Below are positions 1-8,289 of a DNA stretch of 42,362 bases, piece after piece. Every line of letters begins with the position of its first letter. Within the stretch, counting starts at the first letter, position 1. This DNA comes from Deltaproteobacteria bacterium (GTDB lineage Bacteria; Myxococcota_A; UBA9042; CAIXZC01). The DNA is taken from assembly GCA_016875215.1 (NCBI GenBank), contig VGRX01000007.1, positions 1 through 42,362 on the forward strand, in the 5' to 3' direction. The notes under the pieces were generated by a model. The model had not been told where the DNA came from, made no database searches, and was given only the letters and a program-made list of their open reading frames with translations. The position numbers and the translations under genes were made by a program.

Positions 1-1207
1 GTCTCTCGGCCTCCAGTTTCTTCATCTCCTCCATGGCTTTGATCGTCTCGCGGATGCCTTTGACGCGCAGCTCCATCTCCTTGAACTTGGGATGCTTCTT
101 GTCGAGCCGGCGCTGGAACTCCTGGCAGGTGGCGAGCGCTGAGTGGAGGTCCTGCACGTACTCGTGCTCCAGGATGCAGAGGTTGTATCGGGCATCGGGC
201 TGACCGGGATCCCGGTTGACGATGTCTGACAGGACCTTCCGGGATTCCGGGTAGTTCTCGAGACCACGGAGCGCGAGGGCGTAGGAGATCTGGAATTCCA
301 CGTTCTTCGGCTCGACCTTGAGGATGGTTTCGAACTCCTTGGCTGCCAGAGCGAAGTCCTTGTAGTTGAGGGAAACGGCAGCCAGGTTCTTGTGTGCATC
401 GATGTAGGTGGCGTCCGCTCCGGTGGCGGCCTGGAAGAGGGTGATGGCCCCCTTGATGTCATCCCGCTTGAGCTGAATGAGGCCCATGAGGTTGAGGATG
501 GTGGCGTTGTTCTTGTCGATGCGCAGCGCACTCTCGCAGACCAGCTCGCCCACGTCGTACTGTCCCTTGCGGAAGAGGGCGATGGCCATGTTGAGGTAGG
601 CGTTCATGTTGTTCGGGTCGCCGAGGAGCGCGATCCGGCAATGCTTGATGGCCTCGTCCAGGTTGCCTTCGTTGAGGGCCTTCTGGGAGAGGAAGTTCCT
701 GGCCGGAGCGCAGTACTTGTCAATGACCAGGGCGTGGTCGATCAGGGAGAGGGCCTTTGCGGTCTCGTTGCGGAGTGCGGCGAGGACGCCGAGTTGCGCC
801 ATGGCCTCGGAGAAGTCAGGGGAGCGGTCGAGCACCTGCTGGAAGTAGGACGCAGCCTTGTCCTGCATGCCGATACGGAGATAGAAGACGCCGAGGTCGT
901 AGATGGCCTCGATGACGGGTTCCGAGCCGCCTGCGAGGCGGACGAGCTCGGCCTCTACCTCGCTGCCCTGCTGGAGCTGCGCCGGGTCGGTCTTGAGGCG
1001 CTCGATGGCCTTTCGGAGCTCGGCTCCGGGGCCGGTCTCATCGACGGGGACGGCGGCCCCCTCGGTCTCGGCGGCCTCTTCTTCGGCCGCTGCCTGGATG
1101 TCGACGGGGGAATCGCCGGTGGGGGATTCATCGATCGGCTGGGCCACGGCCGGCAGCGCAACGGCTGTCAGGCAGAGGAAGCATGCGATGCCAAGCAGCG
1201 TTCTCAT
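1..1207 (-). CDS. Exported TPR-repeat protein (3' end beyond the window)
   Basis: About 402 residues are visible and the frame stays open to the left edge, so the gene is partial. Residues 1-22 form a Sec signal peptide with a likely cut after ALPAVA. Residues 23-60 are acidic and low in complexity. From about residue 95 on, helical TPR-type repeats follow, for example YDLGVFYLRIGMQDKAASYF and MGLIQLKRDDIKGAITLFQA. The ATG at 1207 overlaps the TGA of the upstream gene as ATGA, so translation is coupled. It is the third of three exported TPR genes in one operon and most likely a periplasmic scaffold. In Myxococcota such TPR sets can lie next to TolQR-like motors or gliding-motility genes; the sequence that would show this is outside the window. 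No specific substrate can be named. Confidence 0.85.
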   Translation of the reverse strand, partial: MRTLLGIACFLCLTAVALPAVAQPIDESPTGDSPVDIQAAAEEEAAETEGAAVPVDETGPGAELRKAIERLKTDPAQLQQGSEVEAELVRLAGGSEPVIEAIYDLGVFYLRIGMQDKAASYFQQVLDRSPDFSEAMAQLGVLAALRNETAKALSLIDHALVIDKYCAPARNFLSQKALNEGNLDEAIKHCRIALLGDPNNMNAYLNMAIALFRKGQYDVGELVCESALRIDKNNATILNLMGLIQLKRDDIKGAITLFQAATGADATYIDAHKNLAAVSLNYKDFALAAKEFETILKVEPKNVEFQISYALALRGLENYPESRKVLSDIVNRDPGQPDARYNLCILEHEYVQDLHSALATCQEFQRRLDKKHPKFKEMELRVKGIRETIKAMEEMKKLEAER

Positions 1208-4200
1208 TTCGACTCACCTCCCGGAGCGGTGGTTCCCGAGGATCCCGGGGCGGGGGCACCCCCCGGGGGCTGGGGATTCGGAGGTGCCGGCTTGTCTCCC
1301 GACTCATCACCCGAGGCCTTGAAGATCACGACCTTCCTCAGCTTGAAGTCCGGAGGGTTGGCCCCGGCGGACAGGAACCCGGGGCGGACGCGGTACTCCT
1401 TCATCCCCGCGAACTGGAACTCGAGGACCGACAGCCGCTGCTCGGCCTTCTCCGTGTACTCGTTGAAGAGGTGGTTGGCCTTGGCTCCTTCCAGGCACTT
1501 CTTGTACGCGGCGGCTGCCTTGAGTCGGAACAGCTGGGCAGCCTCGGAGAGTTGGAGCTTGTATTCTTCCTGTTCGTCCTCGGTGAGCCCCGACGGCATG
1601 GGGGAATTCTCGAAGTCATCGGCGAAGCGCTCCCAGGCACTGCCGATCTTGTACAGGGCCGCACTGTCCCAGAACGGCTGTTTGAGGCTGAGCACGGTGA
1701 GGTAGAGCTTCTCCGCATCGTTCGTAATGCGGATCTTCCTTTCCGTGTCCTCCTTGAGGGTCTTTCGGGTCAGCTTGACCGCCACGGCCTCTTCGAGCAT
1801 GGCGTCTGCGTTGTTGAAGTAGGCCCAGGCGATGGCGGAGATTCCACGGCGGCCGACCTTCTTCTTGTCCTCGTCGGGCAGCTTCTTGAACGCCTCGATC
1901 ACCGCGTCGAACTGCTTGCGGGCTTCCTTGTACTTCTTCTGGGCGGCGTAGCACTCGCCGATCTCCTGGTACGCGGCCAGAACCAGGTTGACTCCGCCGA
2001 CGGTCCGGTAGCGTGCGAGATAGTTGTTGTAGTGCTTGATGGCTTCGGAGTACTTGCCGTCCCGCTTGTAGAGAGTGCCGATGTCGAAGAAGACGGCCGG
2101 GACCTTGGGATCCTTCTTGAAGAGGTTGATGTAACGCTCGTAGTTGCGGATGGCCTCCGCATGCTGACCGAGCCCCCGGCGGAATGCCGAAGCAAAGATG
2201 AGGGCCTCCTTGACCTTGGTTTCCTTGGGGTGGTCCAGGGCGTACTTCTCGTAGTAGTCAGCGGCCTGGTCGTACACCGCCGCTGCCCGATAAGTCTCGG
2301 CAATGAGGTACAGTGCCCGAGGGCCGAGCTTGGACGAGCGGGCGCAGCAGTTGTAGAGCTGGGCATTGGCCTTGAGGGCCTTCTCGTACTTCCGGGCCCG
2401 CTGGTAGTTGACGGCCGCGTTGTAGAGCGACTTGTCCATGAGCTTGGAGGTCGGGAACTTCACGGTGTAGTCCACGAAACAGTCCGCTGCGGCTTCGAAC
2501 TGCTTGTCGAACTCGTACTGGAAGCAGCGGTTGAACTTCGCACGGTCGCGGATCTTGTTGATGATGGCCAGCAGCTCGCCCTGGGCCAGGGTGGGCATGG
2601 TGTACAGCTTGTCCGCCCAGGCGTTGAGGTTGTTGATGTCCCTCAGCATGGTGAAGCTCGAGAGGAGCAGCTTGGCCGAGTCGGGTGCGACCTCACTGGA
2701 GGGGTACTGCTGGATGAGCCCCTCGAGGCGCGGGGCGGCATCCTTGAAGTGGTTGAAATCATAGAGGATTTTGGCTGCGGCGAACTTGGCCTGAATGATC
2801 TCTTCGGGGTCGTCCGAGCCGATGCCCACGAACCGGTCGCAGGCCTGGACCATGTTGGCGTACTGCGCCGGGAGCTCCATCTCAGCGGCCTGGTCCTCCT
2901 CTTCCTCCCCTTTCACGACCGTCTTCTTCGAGGTATCGATGACCTTGTAGTAGCACATGAGGGCGGTGTAGGCAGCCTCCTTGGCGTACTTGCCCTGGGG
3001 GTCCATCGCGATGACCCGCTCCCCCTCGACGACCGCCTTCTCGTAGACCTCGAGCTGGTAGAGCAGAATGGCGTGGTTCATGAGCATCTGGTAGCGGCCG
3101 GTCCCCTCCGGGAAGAGACGGAGGTAGTGGTCGTACACCTCCTGAGCCAGGAGCATGGCCTTCTTCTCCATGGTCTTCTGGGCCTCGAAGTGGTACGTGA
3201 TGGCCATGGTCCGCAGCAGCTCCTCGACCTTCTCCTTCTCCTGGGCGATGACCGAGGAGTTCTCCTTCTGGAGCGCCTCGGGCAGCTCGACCAGGCGGTT
3301 GATCTCGGTGCGGGTCCGGACCTTGTCCGCAGTCTTGTCCGCGGCCTCCACGATGTTGCGCTGGTGGGTGAGAACGGTGGGCGAGTCGGGGTCTTCCGCG
3401 ATGATGTTGCGGTACATCGTGATCGCCTTCTCGTACTCACCCTGGTCTGCGAACAGGCGGGCCAGCCGGGCCGACAGAACCAGGTAGATCTCGGGGGCGA
3501 TGCCCTTGAAGAACGGGATAGCCTTGGCCTCCTTGCCGACCTGGCTGTACGCCAGGACGATGTCCTTCTGCGCCTCGGCCTTGAGGCCGATCTTGCCGGT
3601 TCCGCCTTCCTTTTCGGCCTTCATGGCGTACTGGATGACCTCGACGAACTTCTTGAAGGCCTCCTCGTATTCGCCCATATTGTAGTGGCACCATGCCTGC
3701 TTGTAGATGGCGAATGGATAAATCTTTGATTCTGGGAAGCTGACGACTCTTTTGTAGAATTCGCTTGCAGTGTCGAATTCATCTTGCTGGAAATAGTACT
3801 CGCCGACATTTACGAGCGCATCGGGGAGGTACTTGGACTCGGGGAAGCTGGTGATGAGCTGGGTGTAGTAGTTGTAGCCGGCTTCGTAGTCGCCCATCTG
3901 GGTGCTGAAGTTGCCCAGGTAGAAGAGGACCATGTCGAGCTTCTCGTAGTCCGGGTACTTCTGCTCGATCTCCTGGAAGATCTTGATGGCCTTCCGGCGC
4001 CACTCCTTCTGCTGTTCGAGCAGGCTGTCGCGGCGGGCCTCGGCGACCCGGACGCGCTCCTCGTCGTTTGCGTTCTGGGCGGCGAGGATCTCCTTGTCCA
4101 TTTCGTCGGAGTAGGCCTGCATGAAGTAGCTTTCGGCCTTTTCCCAGTAGAGGTTGGCAAGGCGGGCGTAGTAGACCGGCTTTTCCGGGTCGTCCTCTTC

Positions 4201-4464
4201 GGCGTAGTCGATGATGCGGTAGAGGGACTCGATGGCGGCCTGGAGTTTCTCCTCCGATGCGCTGGGCTTGACGCGGTAGAGGTCCTCGGCGGAGAGGCCC
4301 GGCCGGGGTTTTTTCCCTTTTGTGTCTTCCTTGGGTTTGACCTCCTCCTTTTTGACCTCGCCCGTCTCGATCTTGGGGACGTAGCCTTTTCCCTGGCCGA
4401 ACGAGGGGGCCGGAGGGGCAAACGCCGCCAGGAGGGTGATGGTGACCAACAGGACTCGTTTCAT
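1204..4464 (-). CDS. Large exported TPR-repeat protein, 1086 aa
   Basis: The ATG at 4464 has a GGGAGAG ribosome site 5 bases upstream. Residues 1-23 are a signal peptide ending near PSFG-Q. The rest is an almost unbroken array of TPR or TPR-like helices, e.g. YYARLANLYWEKAESYFMQA and AVFFDIGTLYKRDGKYSEA, ending in a Pro/Gly/Ala tail from about residue 1055. The family role is protein-protein scaffolding in the periplasm; no enzyme motif is visible. It sits 24 bases after the first TPR gene and overlaps the third by 4 bases, so the three should be made together. Residues about 222-258 are written in AT-rich codons (AGA, TCA, ATT, TAT, CCA) quite unlike the GC-ending codons elsewhere in the gene. 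Function in motility, envelope spanning or secretion is possible but not shown. Confidence 0.9.
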   Translation of the reverse strand: MKRVLLVTITLLAAFAPPAPSFGQGKGYVPKIETGEVKKEEVKPKEDTKGKKPRPGLSAEDLYRVKPSASEEKLQAAIESLYRIIDYAEEDDPEKPVYYARLANLYWEKAESYFMQAYSDEMDKEILAAQNANDEERVRVAEARRDSLLEQQKEWRRKAIKIFQEIEQKYPDYEKLDMVLFYLGNFSTQMGDYEAGYNYYTQLITSFPESKYLPDALVNVGEYYFQQDEFDTASEFYKRVVSFPESKIYPFAIYKQAWCHYNMGEYEEAFKKFVEVIQYAMKAEKEGGTGKIGLKAEAQKDIVLAYSQVGKEAKAIPFFKGIAPEIYLVLSARLARLFADQGEYEKAITMYRNIIAEDPDSPTVLTHQRNIVEAADKTADKVRTRTEINRLVELPEALQKENSSVIAQEKEKVEELLRTMAITYHFEAQKTMEKKAMLLAQEVYDHYLRLFPEGTGRYQMLMNHAILLYQLEVYEKAVVEGERVIAMDPQGKYAKEAAYTALMCYYKVIDTSKKTVVKGEEEEDQAAEMELPAQYANMVQACDRFVGIGSDDPEEIIQAKFAAAKILYDFNHFKDAAPRLEGLIQQYPSSEVAPDSAKLLLSSFTMLRDINNLNAWADKLYTMPTLAQGELLAIINKIRDRAKFNRCFQYEFDKQFEAAADCFVDYTVKFPTSKLMDKSLYNAAVNYQRARKYEKALKANAQLYNCCARSSKLGPRALYLIAETYRAAAVYDQAADYYEKYALDHPKETKVKEALIFASAFRRGLGQHAEAIRNYERYINLFKKDPKVPAVFFDIGTLYKRDGKYSEAIKHYNNYLARYRTVGGVNLVLAAYQEIGECYAAQKKYKEARKQFDAVIEAFKKLPDEDKKKVGRRGISAIAWAYFNNADAMLEEAVAVKLTRKTLKEDTERKIRITNDAEKLYLTVLSLKQPFWDSAALYKIGSAWERFADDFENSPMPSGLTEDEQEEYKLQLSEAAQLFRLKAAAAYKKCLEGAKANHLFNEYTEKAEQRLSVLEFQFAGMKEYRVRPGFLSAGANPPDFKLRKVVIFKASGDESGDKPAPPNPQPPGGAPAPGSSGTTAPGGESK

Positions 4465-4488
4465 GTTCTCTCCCGCCTGAGTGCTCCG

Positions 4489-6081
4489 CTAGGGCTTGGC
4501 CGGCTTCTTGGCCTCCGGGCAGAGGTTTTCCACCCGGAAGAGGTAGGAATCCAGCTCGTCCTTCCAGTATTCGCCGTCGAACGGCCATGCGAGGTGCTCG
4601 GCGTCCTTGCGGACCACCCAGCCGGCGCTTTCGCCCTGTGTCTTTGCGCCTTCCCGCTTGCCTTCGATGACTTCCTTGAGTGCGTTGAGCGACTCGAACT
4701 TGACCTTCATGGCCTGGCCGACGAGGCGCTGGAGCTCGCGACGCTTGAGGTCGAGGCGTGCGCGGGCCTGCTCGCCGGTTTCACCGATGGCCAGCTCGCG
4801 ATAGGTCACGAGCTCGCCCAGGAGGCGCTCGGCCAGGTCCTTCTGGACCGCGGCCTGGCGCATGCTTTCGAGCAGGGCCTCCTCGCGGTCGAGTGCGACG
4901 ATGAACGAGAACAGGCGATAGAGCTTCTTGTCGGCGAGGGCCAGGTTGAAGATCCTCTTGAGCTTGCGGGAGAACCCCTTGCCCTTGGCCGAGAGGCTGG
5001 CCAGCCAGTAGTAGAAGTCCGCGGGGTCCTCGTTCTGTGCGAGCTGGGAGTTGAGCTCCTTGCGCAGGTCGTCGTACTCCCGTACGAAGGCATCGACGAC
5101 GACGATGGCATCCTCGAAGCGGCAGTTGGTGAAGAGGATGACGGCCTGCAGCACACGGGATTCGGGGAAGTACTGCTCCTCGAAGTAGGGGGAGTTCAAG
5201 GTGTGCAGGTTGCCCATCGCCCGCTCGTTGTTGTTGGCGCGGAAGAAGGTCCAGCTCTTCTCGAAGAGGGCCTGCAGCCAGTCCCCCGAGTACTTCTCGA
5301 TCTCGTCGTAGTACTTGAGCGCCCTGTCGAAGTCGCCGGTGGAGTAGAAGATCCGGGCGATGGCCATGATGGCCCGGGAGCGGAAGGCCTGGGCGAGCCT
5401 GGACGGGGCAACGCTGCTCTGGACGTGGCGCAGCACCTCCTTGAATGCCTCCAGGGAGTCCTTCGCCTTGTTGCGGCGGGCGTGGATGGCCCCCATGAGA
5501 TAGCGGGCGGGGAGGTAGTGGCTCTCGTCCTTCGCATCGACGATCCGGAGCGACTCGAGTGCGGAGTCGAGGTCGTCCTGCGTGTAGTAGAACTGGCCGA
5601 CGGTGTGGGCGATGTCGTTCTTCAGCTCGGGGGGGTAATTCTCGGGGGGATACGCGGCAAGGTACTCGCGGACGCCCTGGAATCCCGGGACCTCCCGGGA
5701 GATCTGCACGAGCCAGGGGAGCGTCTTGAGGAAGTACGGGTGCGTGTCGCCGCCGTCCACGATCCGGGCGAAGTAGGTGAACGACGAGTACACGAGCCCG
5801 AGATTGTGGAGGTTGACGGCCATTGCGTACTCGGATTCCTTGAAGTACTCCTCCACCGGCTCCCCGCGTTCGAGGATGCCGTTGAAGGCCACGCAGGCCT
5901 CGTAGTAGTAGCCGCTCTCGGCGAGGGTGTTCCCCTCCTTGAGAAGGCCCAGGAAGAACTGGCGCTTGCCCGAGTCGGCAGCTGCCGCAGCGGCCGGCGA
6001 CTCCTCCTCTTCCTGGCATACTCCCACGTTGCTCCACACCCCGAGGCACAGGATCACGGCCAATGCAGACAACGGTCTCAT
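4489..6081 (-). CDS. Exported TPR-like protein, 530 aa, first gene of the TPR operon
   Basis: I start at the ATG at 6081, which follows GAGAGGGG at a workable distance and gives a clean signal peptide (MRPLSALAVILCLGVW, cut near GVCQ). An ATG directly before it at 6084 is equally in frame. After an Ala/Glu-rich stretch the protein is helical with degenerate TPR units, e.g. YYTQDDLDSALESLRIVDAK and ARIFYSTGDFDRALKYYDEI. The last 150 residues are charged and probably coiled coil (LDLKRRELQRLVGQAMKVKF). There is no lipobox and no catalytic motif. It leads an operon of three exported TPR proteins driven by the promoter at 6147-6175. A shared role as an envelope scaffold is inferred from the repeat architecture only. 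Confidence 0.87.
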   Translation of the reverse strand: MRPLSALAVILCLGVWSNVGVCQEEEESPAAAAAADSGKRQFFLGLLKEGNTLAESGYYYEACVAFNGILERGEPVEEYFKESEYAMAVNLHNLGLVYSSFTYFARIVDGGDTHPYFLKTLPWLVQISREVPGFQGVREYLAAYPPENYPPELKNDIAHTVGQFYYTQDDLDSALESLRIVDAKDESHYLPARYLMGAIHARRNKAKDSLEAFKEVLRHVQSSVAPSRLAQAFRSRAIMAIARIFYSTGDFDRALKYYDEIEKYSGDWLQALFEKSWTFFRANNNERAMGNLHTLNSPYFEEQYFPESRVLQAVILFTNCRFEDAIVVVDAFVREYDDLRKELNSQLAQNEDPADFYYWLASLSAKGKGFSRKLKRIFNLALADKKLYRLFSFIVALDREEALLESMRQAAVQKDLAERLLGELVTYRELAIGETGEQARARLDLKRRELQRLVGQAMKVKFESLNALKEVIEGKREGAKTQGESAGWVVRKDAEHLAWPFDGEYWKDELDSYLFRVENLCPEAKKPAKP

Positions 6082-6146
6082 CATCCCCTCTCCCTGGTGC
6101 GCGCTGCGAAAGACCCCCTTAAACAAACACACTCATAGTCTCTTAC

Positions 6147-6175
6147 TGCATAGGCGAGAGGGAGAGAAGTGTCAA
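6147..6175 (-). promoter_or_regulatory. Sigma-70-type promoter of the TPR operon
   Basis: On the minus strand TTGACA (6175-6170), a 17-base spacer and TATGCA (6152-6147) lie about 65 bases before the first TPR gene. The -35 box is a perfect match and the -10 box matches 3 of 6. It is back to back with the thrC promoter. Confidence 0.55.
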
Positions 6176-6210
6176 GAAAAAACAGGGCATTCCGCCATCT
6201 CCGGACCCTC

Positions 6211-6240
6211 TTTACAGGAAGGGCCGTTCTGACGCATTAT
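6211..6240 (+). promoter_or_regulatory. Promoter of threonine synthase
   Basis: TTTACA (6211-6216), an 18-base spacer and CATTAT (6235-6240). Transcription would start near 6247, leaving a leader of about 30 bases that carries the GAGGAGG ribosome site of thrC. Confidence 0.45.
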
Positions 6241-6275
6241 TCCCGGGCGTGGTCTTTTCCTTGAGGAGGTCGGCC

Positions 6276-7532
6276 ATGAAAGAGGTTCGCCCCGGCACGG
6301 TGGCCGGGTTCCGCTGCATCCACTGCGGCACCGAGAGCAGGTTCGAATTCCCGGCGTACCGTTGCGCCTGCGGCGGCAATCTGGAGCTCCGCTTCGATCC
6401 CGAGGCCGTCCGCAAAGCGATCGGGAAGCCCACCCTGGGGGATCTTGCCCGGAGGGGGCACTTTGCCTGGCTGCCTCTGCTGCCGGTGACCGAGGCCGGC
6501 AGCCGGGCGTTCTCGCTGACGATCGGGGGCTCGCCGCTGGTGGAGCGCGGCGACCTGGCCCGCGTGGCCGGGGTCGGCCGGCTGCTGCTCAAGGATGACA
6601 CCCGGCTGCCGAGCGCGTCGTTCAAGGACCGTGCCTCGTCGGTCCTGGTGGCCATGGCAGCGGAGCGGGGGATCGGGCGGGTCTGTACCGCGTCGACGGG
6701 CAACGCAGGGTGCTCGATGGCCTGCCTGTGTGCGGATGCGGGGCTCGAAGCGATCGTGTTCGTGCCGGCCACGGCCCCGAAGGCCAAGGTCGCCCAGCTC
6801 CTGTTCTACGGGGCCCGCGTCATCAAGGTGGCCGGGACGTATGACGATGCCTTCGACCTGTGCTGGAAGATGTCCCAGAAGCACGGCTGGCTCAACCGGA
6901 GCACGGGGTGGAACCCGTTCACCCGCGAGGGGAAGAAGACCGTGTCGTTCGAGATCGTGCAGCAGCTCGACTGGCAGGTCCCGGAGGCCGTCCTGGTGCC
7001 GGTGGGGGACGGCAACATCATCTCGGGCGTGTGGAAGGGGTTCACCGATCTGCACGAGGCGGGGCTCATCTCGAAGCTGCCGCGCATCGTTGCGGTGCAG
7101 TCGACGCTGAGCAACGCGGTCAGCCTGGCCGTGGCCCGGGTACGGGAGGGAATGGACCCTGTGGCCGCGGTGCAGCCCGTGCGGGCAACCACGAGGGCCG
7201 ACTCGATCAGCGTCGACCTGCCGCGGGACGGCGTGGCCGCGGTCAAGGCGGTGGTCCGGAGCGGCGGCGACGTCGTGGAAGTGACGGACGACGAGATCCG
7301 GCAGGCGATCGTGACGCTGGCCGGAAGGACCGGGATCTTTGCGGAGCCGGCCGGCGCCACCGCATATGCCGGGCTTTCGCGCTGGGCGGCAAGGCAGCCC
7401 GATGCCGACCGCCAGACCGTTGTCTGCCTGGTCACCGGCAACGGTTTGAAGGACGTCGAGGCAGCGGCCGCACTGCTGCCGGCGCCGATCGAGGTGAAGC
7501 CGGGGGCGGAGACGGTACCGGGGCTCAGCTGA
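6276..7532 (+). CDS. thrC: Threonine synthase (PLP-dependent), 418 aa
   Basis: Converts O-phosphohomoserine to threonine and phosphate in the cytoplasm, the last step of threonine synthesis. Residues 14-32 form a four-cysteine zinc-ribbon-like head (CIHC and CAC) seen in one class of threonine synthases. The PLP lysine is K117 in SASFKDRASS. The phosphate-binding loop STGNAGCSMA follows, and near the C-terminus the VTGNGLKD signature that separates ThrC from other fold-type II PLP enzymes. The ATG at 6276 is chosen because GAGGAGG lies 8 bases upstream; an in-frame start further upstream has no such site. Other pathway genes are absent nearby. Its stop overlaps the convergent recO stop region by 8 bases, leaving no room for a terminator. 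Confidence 0.93.
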   Translation: MKEVRPGTVAGFRCIHCGTESRFEFPAYRCACGGNLELRFDPEAVRKAIGKPTLGDLARRGHFAWLPLLPVTEAGSRAFSLTIGGSPLVERGDLARVAGVGRLLLKDDTRLPSASFKDRASSVLVAMAAERGIGRVCTASTGNAGCSMACLCADAGLEAIVFVPATAPKAKVAQLLFYGARVIKVAGTYDDAFDLCWKMSQKHGWLNRSTGWNPFTREGKKTVSFEIVQQLDWQVPEAVLVPVGDGNIISGVWKGFTDLHEAGLISKLPRIVAVQSTLSNAVSLAVARVREGMDPVAAVQPVRATTRADSISVDLPRDGVAAVKAVVRSGGDVVEVTDDEIRQAIVTLAGRTGIFAEPAGATAYAGLSRWAARQPDADRQTVVCLVTGNGLKDVEAAAALLPAPIEVKPGAETVPGLS

Positions 7533-8289
7533 TCTCCCGCAGGAAAGCCAGGGACCGGAGGTTGCTGCCGAAGGTCCGGACGAGGAGGGGCTCCAGCCGC
7601 TGAAGCACGGGCGAAGCGATGGCTGCCAGCTCCGGGCCGATAGGGAAGTCGGAGGGATCGCCTCCCGCCAGGGTCAGGAGCTGCAGTTCGTGCTCCTGGA
7701 GCGCCAGGCTCTGGGACCGGCGCTCCACGTGGGCATTGCACCTCAGCTCGCCGGTAGACCCGTCGAGCCAGGCCGGGAAGGTGGGCGCTGCCGCGTCCTT
7801 TGCGAAGCAGCGGCTGCAGACCAGCGGCCGCGGCAGCAGGTGGAGGCGGTGGAGGATTCCCCCGGCAGCTAGGAGTGCTGCCGGTTCGCCCGATGCCTGC
7901 TGTGCGGAGTCGAGTCGGTTCAGCACGGCGCAGGCGAACTCGAAGAGCGGACCGGCCTCGCCCGGCTCCACGTGGGCCTTGAGCAGCAGCTCGGCCAGCA
8001 GCGAAGCGGCAGCCACCTTTCCGATATCGGAGCGGACGTTCCACCACACCTCGACCACCTGGGCCGATTCGAGCGTCGGCATGCCTCTTCCCGAGCGGGA
8101 CGAGAGCCTCACGTCGGCCAGGGTCAGCCGGTCGAGGCCGGAGGGGAACCGCTTCCGGCTGGAACGGGCCGAGCGGGCCATTGCGCTGACGTTTCCCCGG
8201 TCGGGAAGGAAGAGCCTGACCACGAGGTCCGCCTCGCGGTACGGGTGGGTATCGAGCAGGAGCGCGCGGGCTTCCAGCGCGGGACTCAT
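7525..8289 (-). CDS. recO: DNA repair protein RecO, 254 aa
   Basis: RecO binds single-stranded DNA and, with RecR, loads RecA in the RecF pathway of gap repair. The N-terminal OB-fold strand pattern is typical (ALLLDTHPYREADLVVRLFL, then GNVSAMARSARSSRKRF). The middle is an alpha-helical segment (AAASLLAELLLKAHVEPGEA). A cysteine pair CSRC plus a later Cys resemble the zinc site found in many RecO proteins. The length is normal for the family. The ATG at 8289 overlaps the mgtE TGA as ATGA, so it is translated with mgtE. It converges on thrC with an 8-base overlap of the coding ends. RecR and RecF are not in the window. Confidence 0.88.
   Translation of the reverse strand: MSPALEARALLLDTHPYREADLVVRLFLPDRGNVSAMARSARSSRKRFPSGLDRLTLADVRLSSRSGRGMPTLESAQVVEVWWNVRSDIGKVAAASLLAELLLKAHVEPGEAGPLFEFACAVLNRLDSAQQASGEPAALLAAGGILHRLHLLPRPLVCSRCFAKDAAAPTFPAWLDGSTGELRCNAHVERRSQSLALQEHELQLLTLAGGDPSDFPIGPELAAIASPVLQRLEPLLVRTFGSNLRSLAFLREIS

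Noticed and set aside
1183-3729. Long open frame on the plus strand opposite the large TPR gene
   Set aside because: Its text is low in complexity (runs of Leu, Val, Gly, Glu) and mirrors the GC3-rich codons of the real gene. It has no signal, ribosome site or domain.
3784-6138. 784-codon plus-strand frame opposite the first two TPR genes
   Set aside because: A shadow of high-GC coding on the other strand; it runs across a gene border and has no recognisable domain.
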